Part shown: positions 11,501 to 21,571 of the stretch, in pieces
Layout: the number at the start of each line of letters is the position of its first letter
Position numbering within the stretch: the stretch's first letter is position 1
Origin: Hermodice carunculata
Lineage: Eukaryota; Annelida; Polychaeta; Eunicida; Amphinomidae
Assembly: GCA_964020975.1 (NCBI GenBank)
Contig: OZ026627.1
Coordinates: 28,046,595-28,110,594, forward strand
Reading direction: 5' to 3'
Length of the DNA stretch: 64,000 bases
Position numbers and translations under genes: made by a program
The notes under the pieces: model-generated
Told to the model about the DNA's origin: nothing
Databases searched by the model: none
What the model saw: the letters and a program-made list of their open reading frames with translations, nothing else

Positions 11501-12053
11501 CCTTTCAAGGTTTGATGTCATCCAAATTGCTAGTTTGGCAAAAGCAACGTATTTTGCTGTGTTTCATCCAGGGGTCTGTCTGTACATATGGCTACATGTA
11601 CTCGCTTGTTGAATCATACAGGCCAAAGCAGCACCGCAACTAAAATGAGTATCCCATACAGAGGTAACCCAAGTGCAAAACACCTTGTTGTTCTCAAAAT
11701 ACACAACTGAACACTTCCCTATTTATGTCTGAAAATTATGTTAATCCTATGAGACATTGTCTGTTTGAATACATGCCTTATTTACTTATTCACTACATGC
11801 ACTGTAAGCATGGTCACCAGCGTCAGGGTTGAGGCCGCCATTTGCCTATGCCAGAAAGTAGATGATCATGCCATCTGGTGGACATTGTTGAAACAATTGT
11901 TTTATTCCAGCACGCAAAGGCCAGAACCAGATGCCCTCTGTCTCCCCATCAGGCCATATTGAAATATTGACAGAGCCTTCATATGCAAGAGATGTAGACC
12001 CTACCTGTCAAGACAAAGATATGCTGTCGTTTGGTGTAGAATATTTCCCCTGA
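5393..12053 (+). CDS. Unrecognised multi-exon gene, 3' part (predicted)
   Basis: I do not recognise this protein. Six open blocks on the plus strand join with compatible phases: 5393-5555, 5675-5747, 6207-6376, 8476-8574, 9949-10043 and 11911-12053. The last ends at TGA, with AATAAA about 265 bp further on. The best-supported block is 6207-6376, with a pyrimidine-rich acceptor, a GTAAGT donor and only one open frame. The deduced text is protein-like: residues such as TVTEHKLYKVV in block 1, a lysine-rich stretch (KSQRGNTNRKSKKNNS) in block 4, and a C-terminus ending DMLSFGVEYFP. No domain is identified. Alternative endings exist: block 1 could stop at TAA 5557 with AATAAA at 5629, and block 5 could stop at TGA 10082 with AATAAA at 10091. 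The 5' exons are missing. The chain is inference from splice signals and phases; no homologue was recognised. Confidence 0.4.
5675..5747 (+). CDS. Predicted exon 2 of unrecognised gene
   Basis: The acceptor 'attcatcag' is pyrimidine-poor and the donor is GTATTC. It encodes 24 residues (ending NGNVVSEYFALR) and converts phase 2 to phase 0, which is what the next block needs. It is the weakest member of the chain. Confidence 0.3.
6062..6119. repeat. Degenerate copy of the GTCAAC/GTTGAC hairpin
   Basis: The left arm begins GTCAGTGGCTTTCC and the right arm ends GGAAAGCTACTGAC. Both arms carry the same departure from the consensus (the CAGT position), so pairing is kept. The stretch 5748-6206 has no other recognised feature. 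Confidence 0.7.
6207..6376 (+). CDS. Predicted exon 3 of unrecognised gene
   Basis: The acceptor 'ttttctgtgctaccag' and donor GTAAGT are both strong. Only frame 0 is open across 170 bp; it begins EPVNIIRTDATVPHP and ends HQPSPAIS. The other two frames stop within 25 bases. It has no ATG, so simple ORF finding misses it. Confidence 0.55.
6828..7059. mobile_element. TTAA-type MITE with central palindrome, copy 1
   Basis: It opens with TTAA then CCCTTTCCCCCTC and closes with GGGGGAAAGG; the right TTAA has mutated to CTTGA. The same family is intact at 15339-15576. TTAA plus CCCTTT ends fit the piggyBac superfamily. The centre (6967-7033) is a palindrome with 33-bp perfect arms around one base. 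Confidence 0.85.
6967..7033. repeat. 67-bp near-perfect palindrome
   Basis: The arm starts GTCAACAGCTTTCCTTGGCA and is repeated exactly in inverse complement, giving 33 paired bases each side of a single T. It is the cleanest member of the dispersed hairpin family. Confidence 0.95.
7497..7574. repeat. 78-bp foldback
   Basis: The arms CAGTGGTGCCACCT and AGGTGCCACTG, plus inner arms around AGGCAAAATGCTAC / GTAGCATTTTGCCT, nearly close on themselves. It could be a tiny CAGTGG-ended element or a foldback remnant. No target duplication was seen. Confidence 0.7.
7716..7934 (-). other. Ambiguous open block
   Basis: On the minus strand an acceptor-like 'tatatattttag' at 7934 is followed by about 70 open codons ending CLT-stop. 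Part of the plus strand is open as well. I cannot choose between them, and I recognise no protein. Confidence 0.2.
8476..8574 (+). CDS. Predicted exon 4 of unrecognised gene
   Basis: The acceptor 'tctttatttcgtag' is good. The block is basic and polar (SQRGNTNRKSKKNNS) and accepts the 2-base overhang of exon 3. The donor is uncertain: GTCAGT after 8566, GTTGGT after 8570 or GTACAG after 8574. The last fits the phase of the next block. Confidence 0.38.
8720..9130. repeat. Minisatellite, ~50-60-bp units
   Basis: About six imperfect copies of a unit containing 'atcatgtgatacacactatccaatcag' variants, near 8730, 8784, 8920, 8968, 9021 and 9084. The large gap between the second and third is explained mostly by the insert at 8817-8890. 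Confidence 0.75.
8817..8890. mobile_element. 74-bp MITE with 9-bp target duplication
   Basis: The ends are TTGCCTGCGAAGCAG and the inverse complement of TTGTCTGCGAAGCAG, 15 bp with one mismatch. They are flanked by AACTGGGCC on both sides (8808-8816 and 8891-8899). The interior is mostly a T run. A 9-bp duplication suggests a MULE-type origin (inference). Confidence 0.8.
9949..10043 (+). CDS. Predicted exon 5 of unrecognised gene
   Basis: The acceptor 'gttgatgcttaccag' is followed by an open frame beginning VKYPIWDSPDDNRHE. Splicing at GTGAAA after 10043 gives phase 1, matching the next block. Read straight on, the frame stops at 10082-10084, just before AATAAA at 10091, so it may be an alternative terminal exon. 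Confidence 0.35.
10424..10593. mobile_element. 170-bp Tigger-like MITE (CAGTGAAACCTC ends)
   Basis: The ends CAGTGAAACCTCACTATA and the inverse complement of CAGTGAAACCTCATTATA are flanked by TA on both sides. Related elements lie at 32708-32879 and 58677-58862. Confidence 0.9.
11104..11282. mobile_element. TA-type MITE (AGTGGTTCC ends)
   Basis: It opens 'tagtggttcctctctaataa' and closes 'ttagagagggaccactg' followed by TA. The first base of the usual CAGTGG end is mutated. It is similar to 13371-13517. Confidence 0.8.
11911..12053 (+). CDS. Predicted terminal exon of unrecognised gene
   Basis: The acceptor 'caattgttttattccag' is strong. One frame runs 47 codons, through GQNQMPSVSPSGHIEILTEP, to TGA at 12051-12053. 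AATAAA lies at 12317. It needs one base from the upstream exon, which block 5 can supply. No homologue is recognised. Confidence 0.42.
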
Positions 12054-12900
12054 TGTCGCATTATTTTCATAACACTTTCAGTCCACACTACTAACACTTT
12101 CAGTTCACACTACCAATTTTGACTTTTTACATTCCTTGAACTGTTTACTCGACTTATTTTTAAATACAACTCTACCACTATTTCACACCTGTAAGTATCT
12201 ATGACGTGTGTATTGTTTTGTTTTTTTTCAAATTTTTATTTTATCCATATCTAGTCAGAAAGACTGTGTCAGATATAAGTAACTTTCTCTTTTCACTGTA
12301 CATAAACACCGACAAGAATAAATGCAAGCATATATACATTTCTTTACAAGTTTAAACAAATACTAAGTTTTCTTTTCCACCGCAAAATACTTCATCTCAT
12401 AAATAAACTAAGTATTTCACAACAAATATTACAAGTGTTCCTTCTTCCACTTTCTGCTAGATTATCTTCACCTGGTTTTCCCAGGTTTCACCCAATTAAT
12501 TTAATTATCAAAACTCATCATACTCCGGTCCACATAACTGAATTTCCTTGTCCAGCTTAAAAAACAGAAAACTGTAGTCTAACTTTTACCCTGCAGGTCA
12601 CACATAGTCATCCTAGCACGTCATTCTTCAGATTCAAATTCCTCACAAAAATACCTCTCGTTCAAGTACCAACACGCCAGGCTGAGTGGAAGTAGTTTTA
12701 CTGAAACGGAATGGTTCAGGTCAACAGATTTCCTTGGCATCTTTTGCATGCAAAGTGCACCCAGGAAAGCTGTTGACTCGGTCTTTAATGCAGCATTTTA
12801 AGAGTTACACATCCGTATGAAAGGAGCATTCCAAGAACTTGCCATACTCATAACTTAGGCCACATAAAAAAAATTCCCAGTTTATCATCAGTGTCTGCAC
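12054..12900. other. Stretch without a recognised gene
   Basis: It holds the AATAAA at 12317 and one member of the hairpin family at 12720-12777. Nothing else was recognised. Confidence 0.5.
12720..12777. repeat. GTCAAC/GTTGAC hairpin copy
   Basis: The left arm is GTCAACAGATTTCCTTGG and the right arm ends CCAGGAAAGCTGTTGAC. Flanking text ('ttcaagtaccaacacgcc') recurs next to the copy near 17370, so more than the hairpin is shared. Confidence 0.8.
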
Positions 12901-12996
12901 CATTTTTCCTCAGCATCAGTTTTTTTTTTTTAAACTTATTAAATACATAAAGGCACATGCATGATTAAAGCATGGGTTACATACAAAAAAAAAAAA

Positions 12997-13196
<200 letters not shown>

Positions 13197-13370
13197 GGTT
13201 CATACAGCATAGCAAAGCCAAAATTCCATACTTTTTCAAGTACTTTCCAAACCATTTTTTCCAAAATTCCAAACGTTCCGTGGTTTTATGGGTATGTATG
13301 TATGTATGTATGTATGTATGTATATATGTATATATATATATACATACATACATATATACACACATACATA

Positions 13371-13517
13371 CAGTGGTTCCCCTCTTATAAGGCCACCCCA
13401 AATGTTTCCTTATTACGAGAGAATATAATGAAAATGCCATACTAGCTGCACAGCAAAGTGGCCTTTGTAGAGTAAGTGGCATCTCTTTGGGGGTGGCTTA
13501 CAAGAGGGGGAACAATG
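13371..13517. mobile_element. TA-type MITE nested in the 13.2-14.4 kb element
   Basis: CAGTGGTTCCCCTCTTATAA at the left and 'aagagggggaacaatg' at the right, with TA flanks. A (GTAT)n tract precedes it. Confidence 0.8.
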
Positions 13518-13786
13518 TATACGATTTATATATTGAACAAAAGAACAACAACTTTTTGTTTTATACTAGCGAGCAAGCGCTGCTTCCCCCAAATTTTTCA
13601 AGTGCACATTACTTGCACACACCTGGCATCTTGCGCTGTATTTGTCCAGTTTTATAGGCACAACCCAGTCCTTGTATTTGGGGTTTTCAAGCCAAAGTTC
13701 ATTATATGTACAGCCTCCCATTGTTGTTGCGGCTTGGTGCACAATTTATGCCCGTGGCACACATTTACGGTCATTCATCCATAATT

Positions 13787-14054
13787 CAGGGCTCGACAAT
13801 TTTTTAAAAAATCACTTGTCCGCAGGGCAAGTAGATTTCAAAATCCACTTGCCCGTAGGCAAAATCCACTTGTCCTGATAAAACTTCTATAAACATCGTT
13901 TTTTTTTCTAACAATGATAAGGCCTAGACAAACCATTAACCCTAAGATGTATTTGCCGCTTTATTGTCACTTGCAAAATCGAAAATTATTTCCACTAGCC
14001 CGAGCCCAATTCTGACAAGCCTGGCCTTTCGGACATGCGAATTTTCGAGCCCTG
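13787..14054. mobile_element. CAGGGCTCGA-ended MITE
   Basis: CAGGGCTCGACAATT opens it and AATTTTCGAGCCCTG closes it. Internal 'cacttgtccg...ggcaagt' text is shared with the element at 47137-47300. The ends fit hAT-type elements. I could not define the target duplication. Confidence 0.75.
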
Positions 14055-14414
14055 ATCATGATGGACCATCACTCGTAATCAAAATGATGCATGCTTGTTT
14101 CTCAAATCTTGCAAAGAATCCCGTTGCATTGGGAGTTGAAAAAGCTGCCTCCCATGAATGCTGTGCCATGCAGAAAACCCATAGATGCTATATTTAGCAA
14201 TGAAAACAAACTAAGATTGGAGGTATTGCAACAAACATTAAAATAAAGTCACACAAATAGATTTTTTCATTCTGTTTCGTTTTTTTTTTAAACCGAAAAA
14301 TTTATTTTCCATACTTTTCAAGACTTCTTTATGAAATTCCATACTTTTCAAGGCCTGGAACAGAGGGCAATCAAATTCCATACTTTTCAAGCCTTTTCCA
14401 GCTCTGTGCGAACC

Positions 14415-14417
<3 letters not shown>

Positions 14418-14449
<32 letters not shown>

Positions 14450-15018
14450 GTTAGCAAGCAGGATCTATTCTTGGCTCATTAAAATATATCCACGTAATAC
14501 ACTGTGGGTCATTGGACCTTCCAAGTTGAGAATACCAGGGCGGAGTATACAGATAGTTCCTGAGAATACATAAAAAGAAAAACAATTTTCATACAATGTC
14601 ATATGTGCATATAAAGGCAAGACTCCATGAGTATTTAGTAATGCATTCTGAATGAAAGAGATAACATATATGGCGAAAATGGACCCACAAATAGCTTTGA
14701 TAAGTCAAATGGGGGCGAAATAACTCCTTCCTTAATTACTTGTTTTGAAAACAGCTGATGATAAACCAGTACATTTCTTTACATGGTCTTATGCATATTT
14801 GTAGCTGAACAAAAGCTGTCTCTATGAAGAATTTGAGTGTGCCATTCTCAGAGAATCCAGCTGAACATACCCTGAATCCATCAAAGTATTGAGGGAGACC
14901 AAGGCCCCCAGTTTTATGCACAAATGTGGCATTTCGAGAAAACTGTCTTTTGTTCTGTTGTCACTTATATTTGGGTGAACCTCAAGTCTTTACTCCGTGC
15001 CTTGCCAGATACCAAATA
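14418..15018. other. Stretch without a recognised gene
   Basis: The right remnant of the (TA)n array (14418-14446) is followed by unassigned sequence. Confidence 0.5.
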
Positions 15019-15196
15019 CAGTAGTACCTGCAATTTGAGACCACTACCATGGGAGACCACCTGCCTTTTGTGACCACATTTCTGATGGTACACCAGTCTA
15101 TATTCTTTGTGAATTTACTCTAACTTAAGACCACCTGTTACATGTGACCACTTTTGGCTGGCAGAAGAGGTGGTTTTAAAATAGCAGGTACCACTG
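15019..15196. mobile_element. 178-bp TA-flanked MITE, second copy
   Basis: CAGTAGTACCTGC at the left and GCAGGTACCACTG at the right, with TA on both sides. Length equals the copy at 4054-4231. Confidence 0.88.
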
Positions 15197-15338
15197 TATT
15201 GGCAACTGTATTGATCTCACTTGACTCTTGCCAATTTTGAAGAAAGTCCTCGTGCTTTGAATGAACATAACGATACCAGATGCATATTCCTTGTAAACAT
15301 TCAAGTACTGGAAAGCCTACAGTTGCTGAGACCATTAA

Positions 15339-15576
15339 CCCTTTCCCCCTTGAATTAAGACTGAGTCAACAGCTTTCCTTGGCATGGGTTGGGCACTAAG
15401 TGCCCAGTGCCCAACCCATGCCAAGGAAAGCTGTTGACCTGGGGCATGTGATCTTGATATGTCTCATGTACATTTCTCAGTCAAATTTTTTCCCATAACT
15501 GTTGAAATTAGTTGAAAACACTGAAGCAGACGACATTTGACCACCAGCCGGTTTGGCCCATTTGAGGGGGAAAGGG
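15339..15576. mobile_element. 238-bp TTAA MITE with central hairpin, intact copy
   Basis: TTAA at 15335-15338 and 15577-15580 flank CCCTTTCCCCC and its inverse complement. The inside carries the hairpin 15365-15438, whose loop has gained a short AGTGCCC duplication, and then a unique ~130-bp half. Relative to 6828-7059 the element is inverted. It fits a piggyBac-type non-autonomous element. Confidence 0.92.
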
Positions 15577-15590
15577 TTAATATTGTACAG

Positions 15591-15648
15591 GTCAACAGCT
15601 GTCCTTGACGCTGTTTGGGTGCCAAGCTCACCAAAGAAAGCTGTTGTC
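15591..15648. repeat. GTCAAC/GTTGAC hairpin copy
   Basis: The left arm is GTCAACAGCTGTCCTTG and the right arm ends AAAGAAAGCTGTTGTC. It lies 15 bp beyond the right TTAA of the intact element, so two family members are adjacent. Confidence 0.65.
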
Positions 15649-16012
15649 TCCGTCACAACTTGGCACTGAAAAAGCTGCTTTTTACAGGCATTGAAAAGCG
15701 TTTTTTAACTAAAAATGTACGCAAGATCGATCTCAAGACCATGCCTCAAATCAAAAGATCTCCTCGGCACAGGCCGGGTGTATGACCAATGCCCAGAGAA
15801 GCTATTGCCTCAAGCTTCGACCCAAGCCTGGCAGGGTGCAGACCGGTACACTACGGTGCCACAGAAAACAACCTGGTTAATGCCGAGCCACATTTTACAA
15901 TGTTACGCATCCCCCGTGCACTCCATGCATTCTAGCGAGGAAGCTTTGGTGCAGCATCTTTAAGTTAGGCCAGCTTCACGTGACATGGGGTTTCTCAAAA
16001 TCTCCGCTTGTC

Positions 16013-16138
16013 CTACTCTTTGGCACTGAGAGTGATGTTCCAACCAAACACATGACGATCGAACCCACACGTGAACAGATTGCATGTAGCATTCTCACGA
16101 TCATTCCAGGATGCAGCACAAACCATTCGACTGTGACC
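16013..16138 (-). CDS. WDR37: WDR37 coding exon 11 (terminal)
   Basis: The acceptor 'ctttgacag' is followed by [11 protein letters not shown], then [14 protein letters not shown], and TAG at 16013-16015. It is the hallmark WDR37 C-terminus, joined in phase 0 to the previous exon. I saw no clear AATAAA close downstream. Confidence 0.95.
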   Translation of the reverse strand, partial: GHSRMVCAASWNDRENATCNLFTCGFDRHVFGWNITLSAKE

Positions 16139-19100
16139 CTGTCAAAGGTAAAGGTTTATTAAATTTTAGAAATTTATAATACAGAGTCAGTTTACCTGCA
16201 AAGTTTTTGAATGAAACTTGGATCAGTGCAATGTCTTCAGGTGTGAAGCAAAGAAATACTTGTTTCTGACACAAGTCATCGAAAGCAGGCATAACGGAGT
16301 ATTGCCACACCCACACCCACACCCACACCCACACCCACACCCACACACAGACATATATATAGTGAACAACAGGAATTTTCAGCTGATTTGTTTTGTATCT
16401 GAAGAAGCAATATTCAAAATGAGTTTGCAAAGGAAAGGTCTGGTGTTGGTTTGGTACACCTAGTCTACAGATTCACCTTCATTGGAAACACAAAACAATT
16501 AAAGTCTTTTGTTTCAATTTTCTTAAACTTTCCGAAATTATAACTGATGTTTTCATTGTCTTTGAGGCCTTCAACAAGGACACAACACATGGTCACAATA
16601 GCAGACTGTTCTTTGAAGATGATGCTTTTGGCTGCACAGACCAGCTTGTGCTGCCACCTTGTATTTACAACTGGAACTAAAATATACAATAACTGAATCT
16701 TGCTGTATCAGCGTATGGACCTGTTTACTTTCTGATTATTTTAAGATACAAGGTCATGAAATAGCTTCAGTTCAGGTCACCAAATATCGCATAACATGAA
16801 GGAAATGTGGAAGTCTTTTGTACATGTTTATAGTCCCTGGTATTTCCAAGTCAGTATTAGCAAGGAACACACATATTACTTTTAAATAGCTATATATATC
16901 TTCACTTTTCAAAATCCATTTTTACCTGTTTAACTATCCATACACAGCATTCAGTCAAATGATCATGATCAAAATATCAGCTGTTTAAGGTTGGGTTGTT
17001 ATATTATTTTATTTACTTCATCTACTTCTTTTTTTTTTTTTTAATTCTGGTTCATGATGCTGCTCATCAACTTTACTCTTTCACTGTCAATCAGGTCTAA
17101 AGTCGGTCTAATATCAGGAATCAGGAATCTTTTTATTCAAATCAGAATACATACATTGCATCAAGATACAGAAATAGTCAAATTATACATAAACATATTT
17201 AAGATATATCACAATATACATATACTGATTTGGGAGACTTGTGTTAAGGTCATATAATGACCGCTATCACACAAGCCACCCATATTTTAATTTCTCTTAA
17301 TAAAGTGAAACTAGCCTGAATTATTATTAGGATCTCAGATTCGTATTCCTCGTAATAAGTCCCTTCATTCAAGTACCAGCATGCCTCTAGTTCCAGAGAA
17401 AATATCCCAGGTCAACAGCTTTTCTCGGTGCATTGGGTGCATTGTGCAAATCGCATGCCGAGAAAAGCTGTTGACTCAGTCCAAACTTTGGCATTTTATC
17501 AAGTTAAAACAAGGGCAGTTGTACAATATAAAGTCAACCCCCACCCACCCATCCACCCAAGGTCCATGGTATCCATACCTCTCACAGTGCAGGAAATATG
17601 GCACGCAAAAGGTATTTTGTATTAAGGGGTCAAAGGTACTGGTCACCCAATTTTGGTATGAGATGGACTGCTATCCGAAAAAGTATTTACACATGAAGTG
17701 TTGTATCTGTAACTATTACAGTACCAGAAACATGGCCCAGATAAGCCCCGACCGACCGATGGAGAGATGGACAAGGCGTGACCCTTTAATCCCCCTGGAT
17801 TCTGGTTGAAGACTAAAAAAAAAAGCCCCAAAAAGAACCCATTGCTGCCTGACCTGTCTGTTGCTGCGAGGCAGTCGTCCCATGCGCACTCCATGGAGGT
17901 CATACAGGCGGATATGTCTGTTGTCATGGGGAATGGCGATTACATTGTGACTGTTTGAGAAACCCAACCTGAAACAAAGTATTTATCCATGTAGTCATTC
18001 CCCAATATTTCTCTGGAAACATGACCAATAAAGTATATATTTAGCTGACATTTTCTCAAATTTAGGCTACATGTGCATTGTCAATGTTTTGCTGATGCAT
18101 TTTCTCTGAAACTATTTTTCATAAATAAACTCTCATAGTATCACTGCCAATAACTTGAGTCCAAAACCCCCAGTGATTAAAAACAAAGCAGCATAACGAC
18201 TAAAGCCTTAAAACCCCTTGGCCACCCACAAAGGGGATCTGTTTCTCCTGATATCCTGTGCAAGAATTTCAAAGTAAATTAACTCGCGTGACCTTAAAAT
18301 TGAGTCAATATAATTTTCTTTCAAACCTTTGGGAAAGGGAGATCAACAGTAAAAGTTTTGTGATCCTAGCTTATCTCGTTCTGATGTTCCTTGCAATTTT
18401 TTTTTTATAAATGGATTGACCCTGGTGACCTTGAAATCAGGTCAAGGTCACAGTCCTTCAAACCTGAGCTAGACTCTTACAAGGGTGATTTACTGTAATA
18501 GTCTTTTGATCCTATCTTATCCAGTTCTTAAGATTTCATGTACAAGACATTTATTAAAGAGAAAAATTGCCTCTGGTAGACTTCAAATTAGGTCATGGTC
18601 ATTGTTCTTCAAACTTGACGAAGACCCTTACAAGGGTGATTATCTGTAAACGTTACATGATCCTAGCAATTCTGGTTTTCCTGATATTGTGTGCAAGAAA
18701 TTAATAGAGAATTGGCCTTGGTGACCTTAAAATTAGGTCAAGGTCATTGTCCTTTAAACTTGACATGAACTTCAAAAAGGGTAATCAACTAAAAAAAAAT
18801 TCCATGATCCCACCTAATCTGGTTCTTCTGAAATCCCATGTAAGAAGAAGGGACACACAGAGACAGGTGATAGCAATACCCCCCGGGCATTTATAGGCGA
18901 CGGTTAAAAGTACAATGTTCTGCCAACTTGTACATGTACACTGAATCTTTTATAATGTATATGTAATGTGAATTAATAAAAAAGTTTCAATGAGTGATTG
19001 GTCCTATCTACAAACTGTTTTTCCATTCACAGATAGGGTTACCATCAGAAGGGACCACACCTGTTGATTGCTGAGTCTGTCCTGATGGTTGTGATAGGAG

Positions 19101-21540
19101 ATCGCATATTTTTTAGGTCCCATACGCGCACTGTGCGGTCGTCACTGCCCGATACCACCTTGTCAACCCCAGCAAACACGGCTGACGTCACCTGTCTGTT
19201 CATAAAAAACATACATGCACATCTTATGGACAAGGTAGTTGTGAAGCGAATCATACTCTTTTATGACTTGTGTAACTGACAGTTATCTCAACTCTTTAAG
19301 CATCGTTAAGTTTTGGACAGTCAACAGCTTTCCACGCTGTGTTTTTTGGCACATTGCACCCAAAAGAATGTTGCAGAAAGCTTTTGTTTTGTTTCTGTCT
19401 TGAATAAAAGCTCTTTTCAGAAGGAATTTTAATCTGAAATCACTGTAACATTTAAGGTGTACGCAATTTTTGTGTTTTTCACTGTTAGACAAATAATATT
19501 ACTGTACTATCTTATGATACAGTAACAGACAAAAGGTCTGGGGAAGATCTCATTTTTAAAGCAAAGACACCCCCATGACACAATTAATCTTATGTGTATA
19601 CTGGCTGTGTTAGTTCTTGCAAATATTCTATGCATTTCCTCAAAAAGTCGGATGTAGTAAGTTTAATTTTTTGGGATGAATTTCAGAGCTTTTGAACAAT
19701 TCAGCCACCGATCAGGACGACGTTAACCCTCTCAGTACTGAGTGGACAACTTTCCTTGGCACACTTCGGAGAAAAGCCAGTGACGTATCACGTATATTCT
19801 TCTCAATGAAAAAAAAAAAAAAAAAAAATCAGCCAACAACATTTGGACGCTGGCCCAATAATGGAACATGCCAAACCTAGGCAAGCTCTAGGCTAATCCG
19901 CCACATTCACTTGTGACACTAGATCATTTCTGGTAATTTTTCATGACAAAAAGTTGCAGTCAATACATTGGCATTAGGTCCTTGAAGGTTAACACTACAA
20001 AGAAATCAGTCTATGGATTTTTTTTGTTTGTTTCTTTGTTTTCTTTGTTTTTTGTTTTTTTTTTTTTGTTTCTTCTTTTCCCCACTATAAAGCGGACATG
20101 ACTTACTGCTGGTGGCCTTGAAACACATTGACCTTCATGGCAGGATCACGCATGTCCCACAGCCGGAATGTGGTGTCTTTGGACGATGTCACAATCAACT
20201 TCTGTGTTGAGTGAGCGCAAACATTGGTCAACTCCTGGTCATGACCTGTCGAATAACAAACATCATCATGAAATGACTTTCAACACATACCCACAGACAT
20301 GGACTGCTATGATAGAGGCCCTCAAAGGTTACAAGACTGATTTCAGTCTCATGTCGATTACAAAACTGTTTAGATGATAACGGCAAGAATGAATCATCCA
20401 ATATTTACATAGACGCATGCTTGAAATTTTTAACGGGTAAAAGTTGCATGCCAATACATCTGCATTTGGTCCTCAAAGGAAATGACACAATTTTATGCAG
20501 GTCGAGTCTTTTTTTTTTTTTTTTTGCTCACTAAGCTGCAGTGCACAGAGTACACGTTTTACCTGTCAGTGTGCTAAGGATCTCTCCGCTCTCTGCATCG
20601 TATAGGTTGGCTGTCCTATCCCATGATGCTGTGATCACCTGACTCCCTCCTGCCAGCCAATCAGCGGCTATGTTGACCCCTGAGTGGCCTTGAAGTTCCC
20701 GACTGGGCTGACGGATGTACGTAGGTTCATGTTTGTCATCGGACGAGTCTGGCCCTGAATTTAAGATTCACGGATCATGACAGTTTTGTTTCTGCAACAA
20801 TATCATTTTACTGTAAAACAAAAGATACCCTGAACTTACGTCACTAGAGTTACAGAATTTTACCCAATAAAACAATAAAAACAGAACAGACCATTGCGGC
20901 AGATCATAGCTTGTACAGAGTGAGTACATGTTTCATTTTCATACTTCTATTAGGTCAATTTGAACTACACTTCTAACATTCAGAAGTTCACACAATTTTG
21001 TCACATCTACAAAATTAAGCATACAGCCCCACATATATTTTGATTTGAATCGATGTGATTATTTTTTTCTGAAATAACAATTATTTGCACCAAATAATGA
21101 TTGACATAGGGTCTTACGTAAATTTTTACAATTTCATGTGCTCATAGAACAAGACTGAAACACATATGCCCATTTCAATAATATGTATTTGTATATGAAA
21201 AAAGAAATTAGCATTATTTCATATGTCTGCTTGTTTGAATACAACTGACTTTTAAAAAACTTGAAAGGTGTGCATTTAAAATCATTGGTTTCCCTTCTGT
21301 TTAATACATTTTCCATATCAATGCACATGCATTTTTTTTTGTGCAAGATTACTAATTTTAAGAGATAATAACAACCATAAAGGTACTGATTTTATTTCTA
21401 TTTTTATTTACTTATTTTATTTTGCTCATGGCACAAGACTGAAAATAAAACACAATAAATAATATTTTAACACACAACTGAAGTCTATTAGGAACAATGC
21501 CCCAAATAGTGAACTTAAAAACTTCACCTAAATACCTGAA

Positions 21541-21571
<31 letters not shown>

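Larger units (their letters stand above)
13194..14417. mobile_element. Composite CAGGGTTC-ended (hAT-like) element inside (TA)n
   Basis: It starts CAGGGTTCATACAG and ends in the inverse complement of CAGGGTTCGCACAGAGC. (TA)n lies on both sides, so it landed in the microsatellite. The subterminal regions at both ends carry 'attccatactttt(c/t)caag' in inverted orientation. Nested inside are a TA-type MITE (13371-13517) and a CAGGGCTCGA element (13787-14054). A smaller relative is at 49136-49478. No transposase was seen. Confidence 0.75.

Noticed and set aside
16201-16272. Globin gene
   Set aside because: [12 protein letters not shown] resembles a globin A helix, but no further globin exons (heme-binding F helix, G and H helices) follow in order. 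The block sits within the WDR37 intron.
17381-17809. 142-aa plus-strand ORF
   Set aside because: Lies beside and partly across WDR37 exon 10 and the hairpin copy, with no homology or splice signals. Probably chance.
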